Positions 27,405-37,169 are shown, counted from the first letter of the stretch. The stretch is 64,000 nucleotides of DNA from Sporolactobacillus sp. THM7-4 (GCF_004153165.1 NZ_SEMD01000001.1:124001-188000); one strand, 5' to 3'. Notes: generated from the letters alone by a model not told the origin. A program made the numbers and translations.

Positions 27405-27456
27405 AGGAGAGATACAGCATAGCGAGTCAGGCAACCCGGAAAAAGGAAGTGAACGA

Positions 27457-28905
27457 ATGAGCATCAGTTCAATTTTACTTTCCATTATCATCGTTCTGAA
27501 TATCATTCTCGGCGCAACGATCGTATTTCTTGAGAGAAAGAGCGTCAGCGCAACATGGGCCTGGCTGATGATCCTTAATTTTATTCCGATTGTCGGTTTT
27601 ATTCTATATATTATTTTCGGTCAGAATCTCAGCCGTCGAAAAATATTCAGGTGGGACAAAGTCGTTCATCAGCGTACAAGGGAATTGGTTACAAAACAGA
27701 TGAGAAGCATCATCACTAACGATTATCCGTTCAGTTTGCCGATAATTAAGGATTTCCGTGCCCTGATTTATATGAACCTGAATAATGACGAAGCACTGCT
27801 CACTTTAAATAACAGTCTGAAAATCTATACAGATGGTGAGGAGAAGTTTCAGAACCTGCTGCAGGATATTCGTTCCGCGAGGCATCATATTCATATGCAG
27901 TATTATATTTTTCGAAGTGACTTCCTCGGAAACGAGGTGATCGACGCGCTGGCCCGAAAAGCAAAGGAAGGGATCATCGTCCGACTGCTTGTCGATGATG
28001 AAGGTTCCCGAAATCTATCAAGGAAACTCATTCGCCGGTTTATTCAGGCAGGTGGTAAATTTCAGAGGTTTTTCCCGGGACGACTGCCCATCTTCAATAT
28101 GCGCATTAATTACCGTAACCATCGAAAACTGGTTGTCATCGACGGAACAATCGGTTATATCGGCGGTTTCAATGTCGGTGATGAATATCTCGGTTTAAAA
28201 GACAGGTTTGGCTATTGGCGGGATACGCATCTCCGAATCGAAGGGGAGGCAGTCAACAGTATTCAGTCCCGGTTTCTCCTTGACTGGAATCAGGCGTCCG
28301 GCGAGCAGGTCCCCTTTCAGTCCTACTATCAGTCCAACCAGATCACGAAACACGGAGAAATCGGCATTCAGATTGTCTCAAGCGGTCCGGATAAAAAATG
28401 GGAACAGATAAAAAATGCGTTTATAAAAATGATCCTGTCGGCGAAAAAACATGTCTATATTCAAACGCCTTATCTGATTCCCGATGAAAGCCTGATGAAC
28501 GCCTTATCGATTGCCTCGCTTTCGAATGTCGATGTCCGGATCATGATACCGAACAAGCCTGACCACCCGTTTGTCTATTGGGCGACATATTCTAACGCCG
28601 GTCTGTTACTCGAGTCGGGGGCACGCGTCTATCTTTATCAGAACGGGTTCCTGCATGCAAAAACACTAATCGTCGACGACAGGCTGGCAACGGTCGGTAC
28701 ATCGAACCTGGATGTCCGCAGCTTTATGCTGAACTTTGAAGTCAACGCCTTTATCTATCACCGAGAAACCGCGATGAAACTGGCGGATATCTTCAAAAAT
28801 GACATGAAGCAGTCCAGAGAACTCACATTAAAGGCATATAAAAATCGCTCATTAAAGATCCGTTTCAAGGAATCGATTTCCCGCCTCCTTTCCCCTGTCC
28901 TTTAA
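27457..28905 (+). CDS. cls: Cardiolipin synthase
   Basis: Condenses two phosphatidylglycerols to cardiolipin at the membrane. The 482-residue protein (the normal Bacillus ClsA length) begins with two membrane helices, then two phospholipase-D motifs: HRKLVVIDGTIGYIGGFN and HAKTLIVDDRLATVGTSN, both with the complete HxKx4D pattern. The ATG at 27457 has AAGGAAGTG upstream and gives the typical N-terminus; a longer open frame to 27328 has no ribosome site. A monocistronic gene with its own promoter and a shared downstream terminator. Confidence 0.95.
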   Translation: MSISSILLSIIIVLNIILGATIVFLERKSVSATWAWLMILNFIPIVGFILYIIFGQNLSRRKIFRWDKVVHQRTRELVTKQMRSIITNDYPFSLPIIKDFRALIYMNLNNDEALLTLNNSLKIYTDGEEKFQNLLQDIRSARHHIHMQYYIFRSDFLGNEVIDALARKAKEGIIVRLLVDDEGSRNLSRKLIRRFIQAGGKFQRFFPGRLPIFNMRINYRNHRKLVVIDGTIGYIGGFNVGDEYLGLKDRFGYWRDTHLRIEGEAVNSIQSRFLLDWNQASGEQVPFQSYYQSNQITKHGEIGIQIVSSGPDKKWEQIKNAFIKMILSAKKHVYIQTPYLIPDESLMNALSIASLSNVDVRIMIPNKPDHPFVYWATYSNAGLLLESGARVYLYQNGFLHAKTLIVDDRLATVGTSNLDVRSFMLNFEVNAFIYHRETAMKLADIFKNDMKQSRELTLKAYKNRSLKIRFKESISRLLSPVL

Positions 28906-29036
28906 TCGTTAAGATTTAGTAATAACCGGGGGGATGGTATACCCGCTAACGGATGGCTTTTTGTTTTTGGGTTTTATCTGAATTTCTTTCGATCCGGATC
29001 GCCCCGCATGTGCTCCCTGTGTATTTTCCCAATCGA

Positions 29037-29073
29037 AAAGAGCCGGGGCAACTTGCGCCTCCGGCTCTTTTTT
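29037..29073. terminator. Bidirectional terminator between cls and tarL
   Basis: AAAAGAGCCGG and CCGGCTCTTTTTT form a long stem with A and T runs on both sides, placed between convergent genes. Confidence 0.88.
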
Positions 29074-29085
29074 GCACGATCTTAT

Positions 29086-31041
29086 TCAGGGAACCATTTT
29101 TTCCCCTGGCTTGTCCTGCTCTTCATTTATGACCTCATCTTCACTCCCGAGAATTAATTGGTCGACTACGCGCGCACTCGACTTGCCGTCTGTCTGGTCG
29201 AAGAAATAGTGGACGAAGGGCTTGATCTTTTCCTGATGAAAATCCTGATTCTGAATCGTTTGGATGATTTCACCTGTTGACTTGACAAGAGGCCCGGGAA
29301 TAAACGATGTATAGTCGTAGTAAAAATCTCTTGTTTTTACATAATCGATAATGTCGAAAGCAAAGAAAAGCATCGGTCGATTCAATAAGGCAAACTCGAA
29401 ACATACAGATGAATAATCGGTTATAAGAATATCAGTGATGAACAATAAATCATTAATGTCCCGATAGTCTGAGAAGTCATAGAAAAAGTTGCTGTATTGA
29501 TATGGAATTGTAAAATCATTTTTGACAAACGGATGGATTTTCAGAATAAAAACATACTCATCTTTCAGCTCATGATACAGCTTGCCCAGCTCGAGAACTT
29601 CAGTCGGATAATAGGCTGACTGCTGGCCGTTGCCCCGGAATGTCGGCGCAAACAGGATGACCTTTTTCCCCTTCAGATAAGGGTGTTCGGCGTAAATCTC
29701 TTTTTTGACTTTTTCCTGATAGACATGATCGAAGAAAACATCCGTTCTCGGAATGCCCGTCGCGACCACTTTTTCCTCATCAATCCCGAATCCTTCAGCA
29801 TAGTGTCTGGCAACGTTGTGCGAGCTGACTATAGCTTTTGTATAGTTTTTATGGTTTTTCGATTTGGGTGAAGGCCCGCCGACCCGCCCGATACGGCTGT
29901 AGCCAAACGTCTTAAACGCCCCGACGGCATGCCATAACTGGATCAGTTCTGCGTGTTTTCTGATTTTCAGCGGATAGACCTCGGGATAGAAGTCATCAAG
30001 CAGGATGTACTTTGATGTGGCCAGCAAATAAGCGAGCCTGATTATTTCCCCGTACGTTTTCTTTTCACGGATGTTGGATTTCAGGCTGAAACGATATTTA
30101 AAATCAAGATCGCGCCTCAGCAGTTCATCATATACAAATTTGAAATTGCTCCCCAGCTCGGTCCGACTATCCGAAGCAAAGAGGATTTTCTTTTGATCCA
30201 GTCTGAACAGGCAAAAAAAGTCGTACAGGGCATGAAAAACAACCTTGCTGAAGAATGTGTAAAACAGCCCCCGCCTTTCTTTGTTATCAATGACAAGCTC
30301 CGTTGGATCAAAATCCTTTAATTTTTTTGAAACGAGTTTAATGGTTTTTCTGGCGTTATCATAGCTGGCGATCAAATTAAATGACATTTGTCTTCTGGCC
30401 GAAAAATGCTCCATCTTCGTGCTGTGAAAGCCGTTCGCCATTAAATTCTGGACATTGCCCAAAGGGTAAGTCAACGAATAGGTCTGGCCTTTGCTTAACA
30501 CACGGACTTCAATCTTCAAAAGCAGGGTATATGTCCCGTCAACCAGCGGTTTACCCCCGGACAGTGTTGAAAAATTGAATTTTCCCGAAAAACCGGCCCA
30601 TTCGTAGTAACCTCTGAGTCGGTTATCTTCCGTCATTTCATCGATCCTTACATCTTTTAAAGGGAGAACGCGATCCGCTGACTCGTCACGAGTCCAGTAT
30701 GTCTCGCCGCTCATGTCTTTGGCAAGAATCAGTTCCTTCTTTACCAGATCTTCGTCTAACAGCGGAATATTTTCCAAATAATAATAACCTTTGATTTCCA
30801 TGATCGGACCGTTCCAGTGTATAGAAACCACTTTCCGGTGAGGTATCAGTTTCGGGGCTTCGTCAGCGAGCTTATTCAGCAGGGGAAGCGAATCCCTCAG
30901 ATGTTCCCTCTGGATCACAATACGTTCGTCATCGATTTGCAGGGGATCATCGGTCACCTGAATATCGTATTTTTCCCTGCTCTCTCTTAAATGCAGTTTT
31001 CGAAGCAATCTGCCCACTTTTCTTCTTATTCGCGACAGCAT
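29086..31041 (-). CDS. tarL: Teichoic acid ribitol/glycerol-phosphate polymerase, TarL-like
   Basis: A 651-residue member of the CDP-glycerol glycerophosphotransferase family. The C-terminal catalytic domain (about 270-620) shows KKILFASDSRTELGSNFKF, ATSKYILLDDFYPEVYP, LWHAVGAFKTFGYSRIGRVGGP, GIPRTDVFFD, and LITDYSSVCFEFALLNRPM with the conserved Asp/Ser-rich donor region. The first ~270 residues form a beta-rich accessory domain as in TarL/TarF-like enzymes that bind the acceptor. The neighbouring tarI and tarJ make CDP-ribitol, so this is inferred to be the poly(ribitol phosphate) polymerase acting on undecaprenyl-linked precursors on the inner membrane face. It lies 170 bp after tarJ; AAGGAGA precedes the ATG. 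Confidence 0.88.
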   Translation of the reverse strand: MLSRIRRKVGRLLRKLHLRESREKYDIQVTDDPLQIDDERIVIQREHLRDSLPLLNKLADEAPKLIPHRKVVSIHWNGPIMEIKGYYYLENIPLLDEDLVKKELILAKDMSGETYWTRDESADRVLPLKDVRIDEMTEDNRLRGYYEWAGFSGKFNFSTLSGGKPLVDGTYTLLLKIEVRVLSKGQTYSLTYPLGNVQNLMANGFHSTKMEHFSARRQMSFNLIASYDNARKTIKLVSKKLKDFDPTELVIDNKERRGLFYTFFSKVVFHALYDFFCLFRLDQKKILFASDSRTELGSNFKFVYDELLRRDLDFKYRFSLKSNIREKKTYGEIIRLAYLLATSKYILLDDFYPEVYPLKIRKHAELIQLWHAVGAFKTFGYSRIGRVGGPSPKSKNHKNYTKAIVSSHNVARHYAEGFGIDEEKVVATGIPRTDVFFDHVYQEKVKKEIYAEHPYLKGKKVILFAPTFRGNGQQSAYYPTEVLELGKLYHELKDEYVFILKIHPFVKNDFTIPYQYSNFFYDFSDYRDINDLLFITDILITDYSSVCFEFALLNRPMLFFAFDIIDYVKTRDFYYDYTSFIPGPLVKSTGEIIQTIQNQDFHQEKIKPFVHYFFDQTDGKSSARVVDQLILGSEDEVINEEQDKPGEKMVP

Positions 31042-31210
31042 AAAACGCAGGTCTCCTTCTCAACAGTCAAAATTTATAAGGTACCGGTCTTTGATCAGAA
31101 CCGTTATGACCGGGCTGATCAGAAAGATTTCTCATGTAATGATCCTCATGTCGTGATCAATACAGCGTTTTGTTCGGAACATGCGTGCATCCGTTACACA
31201 AGGTCAGGTA

Positions 31211-32236
31211 TCAGATTTTCCACTTTACAACCGTTTTTCCCCAGGATGTCATTAAGTCATGCTCGAATGTCTTCGAAATGTCAGCAATTTTATTGATCAC
31301 CTGAACCGATCCGACCAATGTTTTCAGATACTCCCGGACATGTGGGTTCTTTTCAAGAAAAGATACCGTGTTTACAAAGTCGACTCGTCCGCTTCTGCTC
31401 GTCCCGATCAGCGATAATCCTTTTTCAAGGAGCATCCGGGTATTGAATGCAACAGGGTATTCGGAGACACCCATGGCCATAATCGTTCCCATCGGCTGGA
31501 TATGGTCGATAATTTGCCCAAGCGCACTTTCACTTCCGTATCCACCGACACACTCAAAGGCATGATCAATCGTTACGTCATCCGGAACGTTATCTATATA
31601 ATAAATCCGATCAACAAAGCTGAAATGCTCGGCTTTGTCATTATGCTTGCCAAACAAGTAAATTTTTGTATCGGGAAACATATTTTTCAAAAACAAAGAT
31701 ACGATGAATCCAAGATTTCCGTCGCCCCAGACGCCAATCGTTTTTGCGGGATAAAGTACCCGCTTTTGATATTGCCTGATGGCGTGCATGCTCACCGACA
31801 TCAATTCTATAAATGAAGCCGTTGGCAAATCCAGTTCATCAAAAAGAGGAACGAGACGATCCGGTTTTAAAAAGACATAATCCTGCATGAATCCGTCACA
31901 GCTGCTTGAATGAAAGCGGGTCGACCGCAGATAGTTTTCCTCAATCACCGGATTTTCTTCTTTTGGATCATCGGGTATCATGACGACATTCGAACCGACT
32001 TTATACGTTCCTGTCGAATCATGAACGACTTGTCCAATCGCTTCATGGATCAGGGCCATCGGGAGTTTCTTATTCAAAACCTCTTTATCCCTTTTCCCCG
32101 AATAATAACGCTGATCCGCCGCGCAAATAGAGAAGTACGTCGGCCTTATGGCAACAAGAGGAGATGTCAAAGACACATCCTGATAATGAACTTCAAAATG
32201 ACGCGGATTCACCAGACGATACACTTGATTAATCAT
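31211..32236 (-). CDS. tarJ: Ribulose-5-phosphate reductase TarJ (ADH-like)
   Basis: A zinc-type alcohol-dehydrogenase-family reductase of 341 residues. It makes ribitol 5-phosphate for wall teichoic acid with NADPH. Visible: [20 protein letters not shown] near the N-terminus, the HEAIGQVV segment, and the nucleotide-binding [17 protein letters not shown]. The assignment rests on the 4-bp overlap (ATGA) with the upstream cytidylyltransferase and on the teichoic acid polymerase downstream, the tarI-tarJ-tarL order known in Staphylococcus and W23-type Bacillus. Confidence 0.92.
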   Translation of the reverse strand: MINQVYRLVNPRHFEVHYQDVSLTSPLVAIRPTYFSICAADQRYYSGKRDKEVLNKKLPMALIHEAIGQVVHDSTGTYKVGSNVVMIPDDPKEENPVIEENYLRSTRFHSSSCDGFMQDYVFLKPDRLVPLFDELDLPTASFIELMSVSMHAIRQYQKRVLYPAKTIGVWGDGNLGFIVSLFLKNMFPDTKIYLFGKHNDKAEHFSFVDRIYYIDNVPDDVTIDHAFECVGGYGSESALGQIIDHIQPMGTIMAMGVSEYPVAFNTRMLLEKGLSLIGTSRSGRVDFVNTVSFLEKNPHVREYLKTLVGSVQVINKIADISKTFEHDLMTSWGKTVVKWKI

Positions 32237-32946
32237 TTTCCACTTTCTCCCTTTAGAAGTCCTTCAGCAACTTTCAAATCGTAAGGAACCGTAATTTTAA
32301 TATTAAAGCTTTCTCCTCTGACCATTCTGATTTTCTGTCCTTTCAGCAAACAAATCTTGCAGGCATCCGTTAATATGGCTTTTTCCTCAGTGGTCAACGA
32401 GTTATAGCTTTCCACAAGCAATTTAATGTTAAAGCTTTGCGGAGTCTGACCTTGATACATCGTCGAACGGACTGGAATATCGCTGATCGTCTCACCGTCT
32501 TCAGATTGGATAATTGTATCGACTGCACTGATGACCGTATCAATCACTTTATATTTAAGAGCCATATCAATATTCTCTTCAATGATCCGGTGTGTCAGAA
32601 ACGGCCTGACCGAATCATGAGTGACAATAATATCTTCATCGCTGACGCCAATTGTTTTTTCAATGTAATGGATGCCGTTCATGATCGACTCGTTCCGGTC
32701 AGATCCGCCTTCCACAACGGCAATACTTTCCAGTTTGCCAATATATTTGGATATAATATCTTCCGTGTAATTCATCCATTCTTTGGGTGTAACCACGATA
32801 ATCTTGTCGAAACGATCGTTCAGAAGGAACTTCTCGATTGTGTGTACAATAATCGGTTTATTGTCAAGCAGCATGAACTGTTTCGGCAACTGAACATTTC
32901 CCATTCGGGTTCCCTTACCACCAGCTAGAATTTCGGCATATATCAT
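32233..32946 (-). CDS. tarI: Ribitol-5-phosphate cytidylyltransferase TarI
   Basis: Makes CDP-ribitol from CTP and ribitol 5-phosphate. A 237-residue IspD-type nucleotidyltransferase with the N-terminal [13 protein letters not shown] and [12 protein letters not shown] signatures, VVTPKEWM, and [13 protein letters not shown] in the middle. IspD is the alternative family member, but adjacency to tarJ and tarL makes TarI the best call. The ribosome site GGGAGACAGGG precedes the ATG. First gene of the tarIJL operon. Confidence 0.92.
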   Translation of the reverse strand: MIYAEILAGGKGTRMGNVQLPKQFMLLDNKPIIVHTIEKFLLNDRFDKIIVVTPKEWMNYTEDIISKYIGKLESIAVVEGGSDRNESIMNGIHYIEKTIGVSDEDIIVTHDSVRPFLTHRIIEENIDMALKYKVIDTVISAVDTIIQSEDGETISDIPVRSTMYQGQTPQSFNIKLLVESYNSLTTEEKAILTDACKICLLKGQKIRMVRGESFNIKITVPYDLKVAEGLLKGESGK

Positions 32947-33015
32947 TTCCCTGTCTCCCTTAATCGCTTAAAATCATTTTGTTTGATTTCATCTCAGTCG
33001 ATCTTTCACTTTTAC

Positions 33016-33045
33016 ATTATAACTGATTTTCCCTGATACTGTCTT
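33016..33045 (-). promoter_or_regulatory. Promoter of tarIJL
   Basis: Minus strand AAGACA (33040-33045), 18-bp spacer, perfect TATAAT (33016-33021), 70 bp before tarI. The rest of 32947-33262 shows no gene or clear hairpin. Confidence 0.7.
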
Positions 33046-33262
33046 AACACTTTCACAATCCTCAATATTATATTCGTATTCGTTGAATCAATCAAGCACC
33101 GCTAAAAAGGCCAACATAAACCTTTAACAGAGCGGTATGAATGAAAAATCAACAGCATCATTAATCCTGGCCGAAAAAAAGATCATTCCAGTTCTTTAAA
33201 ATTAAGGAATGACCTTACAAACTGTTCACTTGATTCGTATCGGATTCTGATCGGTCCCCGTC

Positions 33263-33712
33263 TTATTTTTTGACGGGGTTCAACCCGCGAATCTGCCGGA
33301 GTTCCGGCACATCTTCCGGTCCGTCCTGATGTTTCCGCAGAACCGCCTTGATCGTCTCTGATAAAGGCTCAACTTGTTTTTTGTCATAATTATAGCCAAC
33401 GAGCGTTACCCGGCCACGTGCATGCCAGTTCCCTTCGTCATCGCAAATAGCGTGCTCTACATCAAAACTCGAACGCGAAATGGTGCTGATCCATGTATAA
33501 ACCGTTATATCACTTCCGTAGTTGATCTCCCTGATATAGTCGCAATGATTCGATGCCGCAATCACATGCCAGTCACGGGTATCCATGCTCGGTGTGAACC
33601 AGCGGAAAATTTCCCGCTTCCCCTCTTCAAAATAAGTGAAGTATACGGCATTGTTGACATGTCCCATCGCGTCGCAGTCGCAAAAACGCACAGGAATTCT
33701 TGTTTTAATCAT
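33263..33712 (-). CDS. Hotdog-fold acyl-CoA thioesterase (4HBT/YbgC type)
   Basis: A 149-residue 4-hydroxybenzoyl-CoA thioesterase-family protein. The N-terminus RFCDCDAMGHVNNAVYFTYFEEGKREIF has the DxxGHVNN active-site pattern with the catalytic Asp and a downstream glutamate. It hydrolyses acyl-CoA or acyl-ACP; the chain specificity is unknown. A strong GGGGGA ribosome site precedes the ATG. It stands alone between the tarI promoter region and the AraC regulator, with no evident operon. Confidence 0.85.
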   Translation of the reverse strand: MIKTRIPVRFCDCDAMGHVNNAVYFTYFEEGKREIFRWFTPSMDTRDWHVIAASNHCDYIREINYGSDITVYTWISTISRSSFDVEHAICDDEGNWHARGRVTLVGYNYDKKQVEPLSETIKAVLRKHQDGPEDVPELRQIRGLNPVKK

Positions 33713-33899
33713 CCACTTCGTCCCCCAATTGCTCTATTGATGCCTTTTTCTGTTATTCAGTTTAGCACAGACACCATAAAATGGGAAAAAGAGGAGATGG
33801 ACGATTGCTATAAAAGGTTCCGTTATTGCGTCGTGTTCCTTAACGGGGCACTTGCCCGGTTTTATTCAGATTAAAAAACAACAGGATCATGCAACAGTC

Positions 33900-34613
33900 T
33901 TATTGAATGGCCGTCATTCTGAATTCCGAAGGAGATACGTGCTCATACTTTTTGAACATTTTTGTAAAAGAAGCGTTATATTCATAGCCGATCTGATACG
34001 AAATGGCCAGTATACTCAATTTTGAATCACAGAGCAATTCTTTCGCCCGCTGAATACGCAAATAGTGAACATATTCGAGCGGTGTCATTTTCATTTTTCG
34101 TTTGAACCAGTCACAGTAATAGGAAGGGGTATAGTGTTCCATTGCCGCCAGTGATTTTATATCGATTTTCTCGGCAAAATGTGTATGAATATAACAGATA
34201 GAATCACTGACATGCTGACTATTGATTTTTGACAGCAAATAATTCAATAGAAGGATAACGCCTTCTCTATTGTTGTGGTTTACTTCATTTAATAGCAGTT
34301 CTCTGATCGAGTCCCATGTATGATCAACAGGACACTGGCAGCCTTCCTGATCAGCCGGACCGTCGCTTAAATAGAGCCGGGCATAGTTTTCCGGCATTTC
34401 AACAACCAGACACTCATTGGGCATGTCTGAATATAAATAGCAGGCCTTGTGAACCGGTAAGAAAAGCATATTGTTTTCGATCATTTTTCTCCGGCCGCTT
34501 TCAGTTTCCATGATCACATGCCCATGAACAGGAATCATCAATCGTAACGTTTCATCGCAATAACGGCTCTTTTCCCGTCCGAATACGGCGTATTCATAAT
34601 GAATGCTTTTCAT
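33900..34613 (-). CDS. AraC-family transcriptional regulator
   Basis: A 237-residue regulator. The N-terminal ~130 residues form a cupin-like sensing domain, and the C-terminal ~100 residues have two helix-turn-helices (IDIKSLAAMEHYTPSYYCDW, and LSILAISYQIGYEYNASFTKMF followed by SPSEFR), the AraC/XylS signature. The ligand is unknown; it is divergent from the aquaglyceroporin gene 314 bp away and might regulate it, which is only inference. ATG 34613 is preferred to ATG 34619 because AAGGG is 6 nt upstream of the former but abuts the latter. Confidence 0.88.
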   Translation of the reverse strand: MKSIHYEYAVFGREKSRYCDETLRLMIPVHGHVIMETESGRRKMIENNMLFLPVHKACYLYSDMPNECLVVEMPENYARLYLSDGPADQEGCQCPVDHTWDSIRELLLNEVNHNNREGVILLLNYLLSKINSQHVSDSICYIHTHFAEKIDIKSLAAMEHYTPSYYCDWFKRKMKMTPLEYVHYLRIQRAKELLCDSKLSILAISYQIGYEYNASFTKMFKKYEHVSPSEFRMTAIQ

Positions 34614-34926
34614 ATTCATCCCTTCTCTATCCCATCCCCGGGATCCAATCGATCTTTTCTCAGACAGATGGCTGAATCTGGTTTTTATCCCACTTCAGCA
34701 GTATAACAAAAAGCGTGTTCCCTTGTGTGACGATGTTGTGAAAGAAATGTACCTGACTGAAAAGGTATATTTCATCAGACGTTTAAATTCTGTCAATAAA
34801 TATGCATTTTGAAAGCGTACTTCATGAATTTGGAATAAATTTAATCAGAAATGTGGAAAAGAATAACGAATAACATTCCTTTTATAATTTTCCTGTTAAT
34901 AAAACTGGCAGGAGGAAACACAAAGC

Positions 34927-35640
34927 ATGTTGCATCAACTGATAGCAGAATTTATGGGAACAGCATTAATGATTATTTTTGGTGTAGGCGTCCACTGCTG
35001 CGAAACATTAAATACGTCCAAGTACCAGGGCTCCGGTCATATATTTGCCATCACGACGTGGGGATTCGGCATCACCATTGCTCTGTTTATTTTCGGTGAT
35101 GTAAGCATCAATCCGGCGATGGTCCTTGCGCAAGCCATTCTTGGCCATATTCCCTGGGCAAATGTGATTCCTTATAGTATCGCAGAAGTACTGGGAGGCG
35201 TTGTCGGCTCCGTTGCCGTTTATATAGCCTACGCTGATCAGTTTAAGGCCTCAGTTAATATTGATCGGGTGAAAATCCGCAATATCTTCTCGACAAATCC
35301 GAATGTCCGGAATTTGCCACGCAATTTCTTTGTCGAATTTTTTGATACGTTTATCTTCATCACATCTATTCTGGCGATTGCACGTATTAATACTCCGGGA
35401 ATTGTACCGATCTCAGTCGGCATGCTCGTCTGGGCTATCGGGATGGGAATGGGCGGTCCAACCGGATTCGCCATGAATCTTGCACGCGATATGGGTCCCC
35501 GAATTGCACATGCACTACTGCCGATCCCTGGCGGAAAGGCGGACAATGACTGGCAGTACGGCATTCTCGTTCCCGGAATTGCTCCATTCGTGGGCGCAGC
35601 CTGTGCGGCTCTGTTTGCCAAAGGTTTTCTCGGTATCTGA
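34927..35640 (+). CDS. glpF: Aquaglyceroporin, glycerol facilitator type
   Basis: A 237-residue MIP-family channel with six helices. The first half-helix motif is INPA (NPA at 62-64). The second is GFAMNLARDMGPR, where the usual NPA is NLA (184-186) but the following Arg-Asp of glyceroporins is kept, so glycerol or a similar solute is expected to pass. AGGAGG lies 11 nt before the ATG at 34927. Upstream, 34614-34926 has a partial cre-like TGAAAGCG at about 34809 and no firm promoter. No glpK or glpD is adjacent; nearby teichoic acid genes also use glycerol-derived units. Confidence 0.88.
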   Translation: MLHQLIAEFMGTALMIIFGVGVHCCETLNTSKYQGSGHIFAITTWGFGITIALFIFGDVSINPAMVLAQAILGHIPWANVIPYSIAEVLGGVVGSVAVYIAYADQFKASVNIDRVKIRNIFSTNPNVRNLPRNFFVEFFDTFIFITSILAIARINTPGIVPISVGMLVWAIGMGMGGPTGFAMNLARDMGPRIAHALLPIPGGKADNDWQYGILVPGIAPFVGAACAALFAKGFLGI

Positions 35641-35708
35641 GCCCATTTCCCGGCACAAGTACTGATTTTAAAGCTCATCATCACTTTATTTATTCAGACA
35701 AAAAAACT

Positions 35709-35748
35709 CAGCTCAGCCATCCTTAAATCAGGCTGAGCTTTTGTTTTT
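35709..35748 (+). terminator. Terminator of glpF
   Basis: AGCTCAGCC, 12-nt loop, GGCTGAGCT, then TTTGTTTTTT. Confidence 0.9.
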
Positions 35749-35770
35749 TATGTAAAGAAAAAAAGTGTAA

Positions 35771-35800
35771 AAAAAATAAAAACCGGGGAAACCCCCGGTA
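35771..35800 (-). terminator. Terminator of rpsN2
   Basis: On the minus strand ACCGGGG, loop, CCCCGGT, then TTTTTATTTTTTTT; it lies 77 bp past the rpsN2 stop. Confidence 0.88.
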
Positions 35801-35877
35801 TATCTATATAAGCATGAGTACGGTCTGATTTTAGATCCCGGATCAAAAAAGAGTGCTGCTGCTTCACGTAGAACAGA

Positions 35878-36147
35878 TTACCAGCTTGCTTTTCTGACGC
35901 CCGGGATCTGGCCTTTATGCGCATACTCTCTGAACGCGATTCGCGACATACCGAACTTGCGCAGGTAGCCATGCGGCCGGCCTGTTAAAGAACAACGATT
36001 ATGCAGGCGAGTCGGCGAAGAGTCTCTTGGCAGTTTCCGTATCGCTTCGATATTGCCTTCTGCCTTCAACTGTCGCCGCAGATCCGCGTACTTAGCCACC
36101 ATAGCTTCACGTCTTTTTTCCTTGATGACTTTTGACTTTTTCGCCAT
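35878..36147 (-). CDS. rpsN2: Zinc-independent 30S ribosomal protein S14 paralogue
   Basis: An 89-residue S14 starting [17 protein letters not shown] and ending in [17 protein letters not shown]. It lacks the CxxC-x12-CxxC zinc ribbon of the main Bacillus S14 (only one Cys, in NRCSLTG), so it is the long C-minus form (like YhzA) that replaces the zinc form under zinc starvation. GGAAGGTG lies 6 nt before the ATG at 36147; a GTG at 36156 overlaps the ribosome site and is not used. A promoter and a Zur-like box lie directly upstream, and a terminator follows, so it is a single-gene unit. Confidence 0.95.
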   Translation of the reverse strand: MAKKSKVIKEKRREAMVAKYADLRRQLKAEGNIEAIRKLPRDSSPTRLHNRCSLTGRPHGYLRKFGMSRIAFREYAHKGQIPGVRKASW

Positions 36148-36169
36148 ATTTTTCACCTTCCTTTTTTGT

Positions 36170-36190
36170 AAATCGTAACGATACCGATTT
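36170..36190. promoter_or_regulatory. Zur box controlling rpsN2
   Basis: A 21-bp site with arms AAATCGTAA and CCGATTT differs from the Bacillus Zur consensus (AAATCGTAAT-N-ATTACGATTT) at three positions. It sits between the -10 element and the ribosome site, so Zur with zinc should block transcription and zinc shortage should release it. Confidence 0.75.
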
Positions 36191-36198
36191 ATCTATCT

Positions 36199-36227
36199 AT
36201 TAAACCATACTTTTTGACTAAATGCAA
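36199..36227 (-). promoter_or_regulatory. Promoter of rpsN2
   Basis: Minus strand TTGCAT (36222-36227), 17-bp spacer, TTTAAT (36199-36204); the Zur-like box begins 9 bp downstream of the -10. Confidence 0.75.
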
Positions 36228-36287
36228 CTTTTGTCGGATAAGATCGTGCATTTTTTGAACCATCGTCCCGGGCACACGGAAACCCAT

Positions 36288-36312
36288 AAAAAAAGGCCGG
36301 GTTTCCCCGGTA
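36288..36312 (-). terminator. Terminator of the DedA gene
   Basis: On the minus strand CCGGGGAAACCCGG then CCTTTTTTT; lies about 50 bp past the DedA stop. Confidence 0.82.
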
Positions 36313-36362
36313 TCATTAAATCATACGCATTATTTTCTTTAGCTGATCACATACCTTCTATT

Positions 36363-37022
36363 TCAGCTCTCGCTCTTTCGGCCGATCAGGGTTTTGAAAT
36401 AGACCAATAGAATCGGAATGATCGAAATAAAAACAATTAAGATCACGATGATTGAAAAGTGTTCTTTTATGATCGGAATTCTTCCAAAAAAATAGCCGGC
36501 CAAAAGGCCCAGAAGTGACCAAATAGCACCACCTAGTACGTTATAAAACAGGAAGAATGAATAATTCATTCGGCTTCCGCCTGCTATGAAAGGAATAAAT
36601 GTCCTGATAAACGGGATGAACCGTCCCAAAAAGACAGCGAATCCGCCATATTTGTTAAAAAAGCGCTGCGCCTTGTCCATTTTTTCCTTATTAATCAACC
36701 GATGGAACAGTTGACGTTTCTCCAGAGCTTCACCAAGTTCCCGGCCGATCCAATAATTCACAGTATCACCCAGAACGGCGGCGACGAAAATCAAGGCAAT
36801 CAGTGGCCAAATATTAAGTTCCGAACCTGGAAGCGCGGCGATTGCTCCGGCAGCGAATAATAAGGAATCCCCTGGAAGAAAAGGACAGAACACCAGTCCT
36901 GTTTCAATAAAAATAACCACAAAGAGAATCGCGTATGTCCACATTCCATACTGGTTAACAATATTAACCAGCAGCTTGTCAATGTGGAGAAAAACACTAA
37001 CCAACCACGATAAAGAGCTCAT
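36363..37022 (-). CDS. DedA-family membrane protein
   Basis: A 219-residue member of the DedA / SNARE-associated (VTT) family of lipid scramblase-related proteins. The signature FIETGLVFCPFLPGDSLLFAAG is near the N-terminus, and GRFIPFIRTFIPFIAGGSRMNY follows in the middle, with the conserved Arg residues. Some DedA proteins flip undecaprenyl phosphate or phosphatidylethanolamine; the substrate here is unknown. AAGGAGACG precedes the ATG. It is a single-gene unit. A second DedA domain, in a fusion protein, lies at 40336-41628. Confidence 0.9.
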   Translation of the reverse strand: MSSLSWLVSVFLHIDKLLVNIVNQYGMWTYAILFVVIFIETGLVFCPFLPGDSLLFAAGAIAALPGSELNIWPLIALIFVAAVLGDTVNYWIGRELGEALEKRQLFHRLINKEKMDKAQRFFNKYGGFAVFLGRFIPFIRTFIPFIAGGSRMNYSFFLFYNVLGGAIWSLLGLLAGYFFGRIPIIKEHFSIIVILIVFISIIPILLVYFKTLIGRKSES

Positions 37023-37169
37023 TCGTCCGTCTCCTTAACCCTGTCATTTATTCATCAATCTTAATCCTACCGGACTTTACAGGTCCCTGTAAACCCCGTT
37101 TGGTCCTATTCATCAGTCTATTTGCTTTTTCTGAAAAACTGCTGAAAAAATTTATTTTTCTTTTGTTCA

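Noticed and set aside
34851-35099. 82-codon ORF overlapping the start of the aquaglyceroporin gene in another frame
   Set aside because: The glpF frame has the family motifs and AGGAGG; the other frame is only a shadow.
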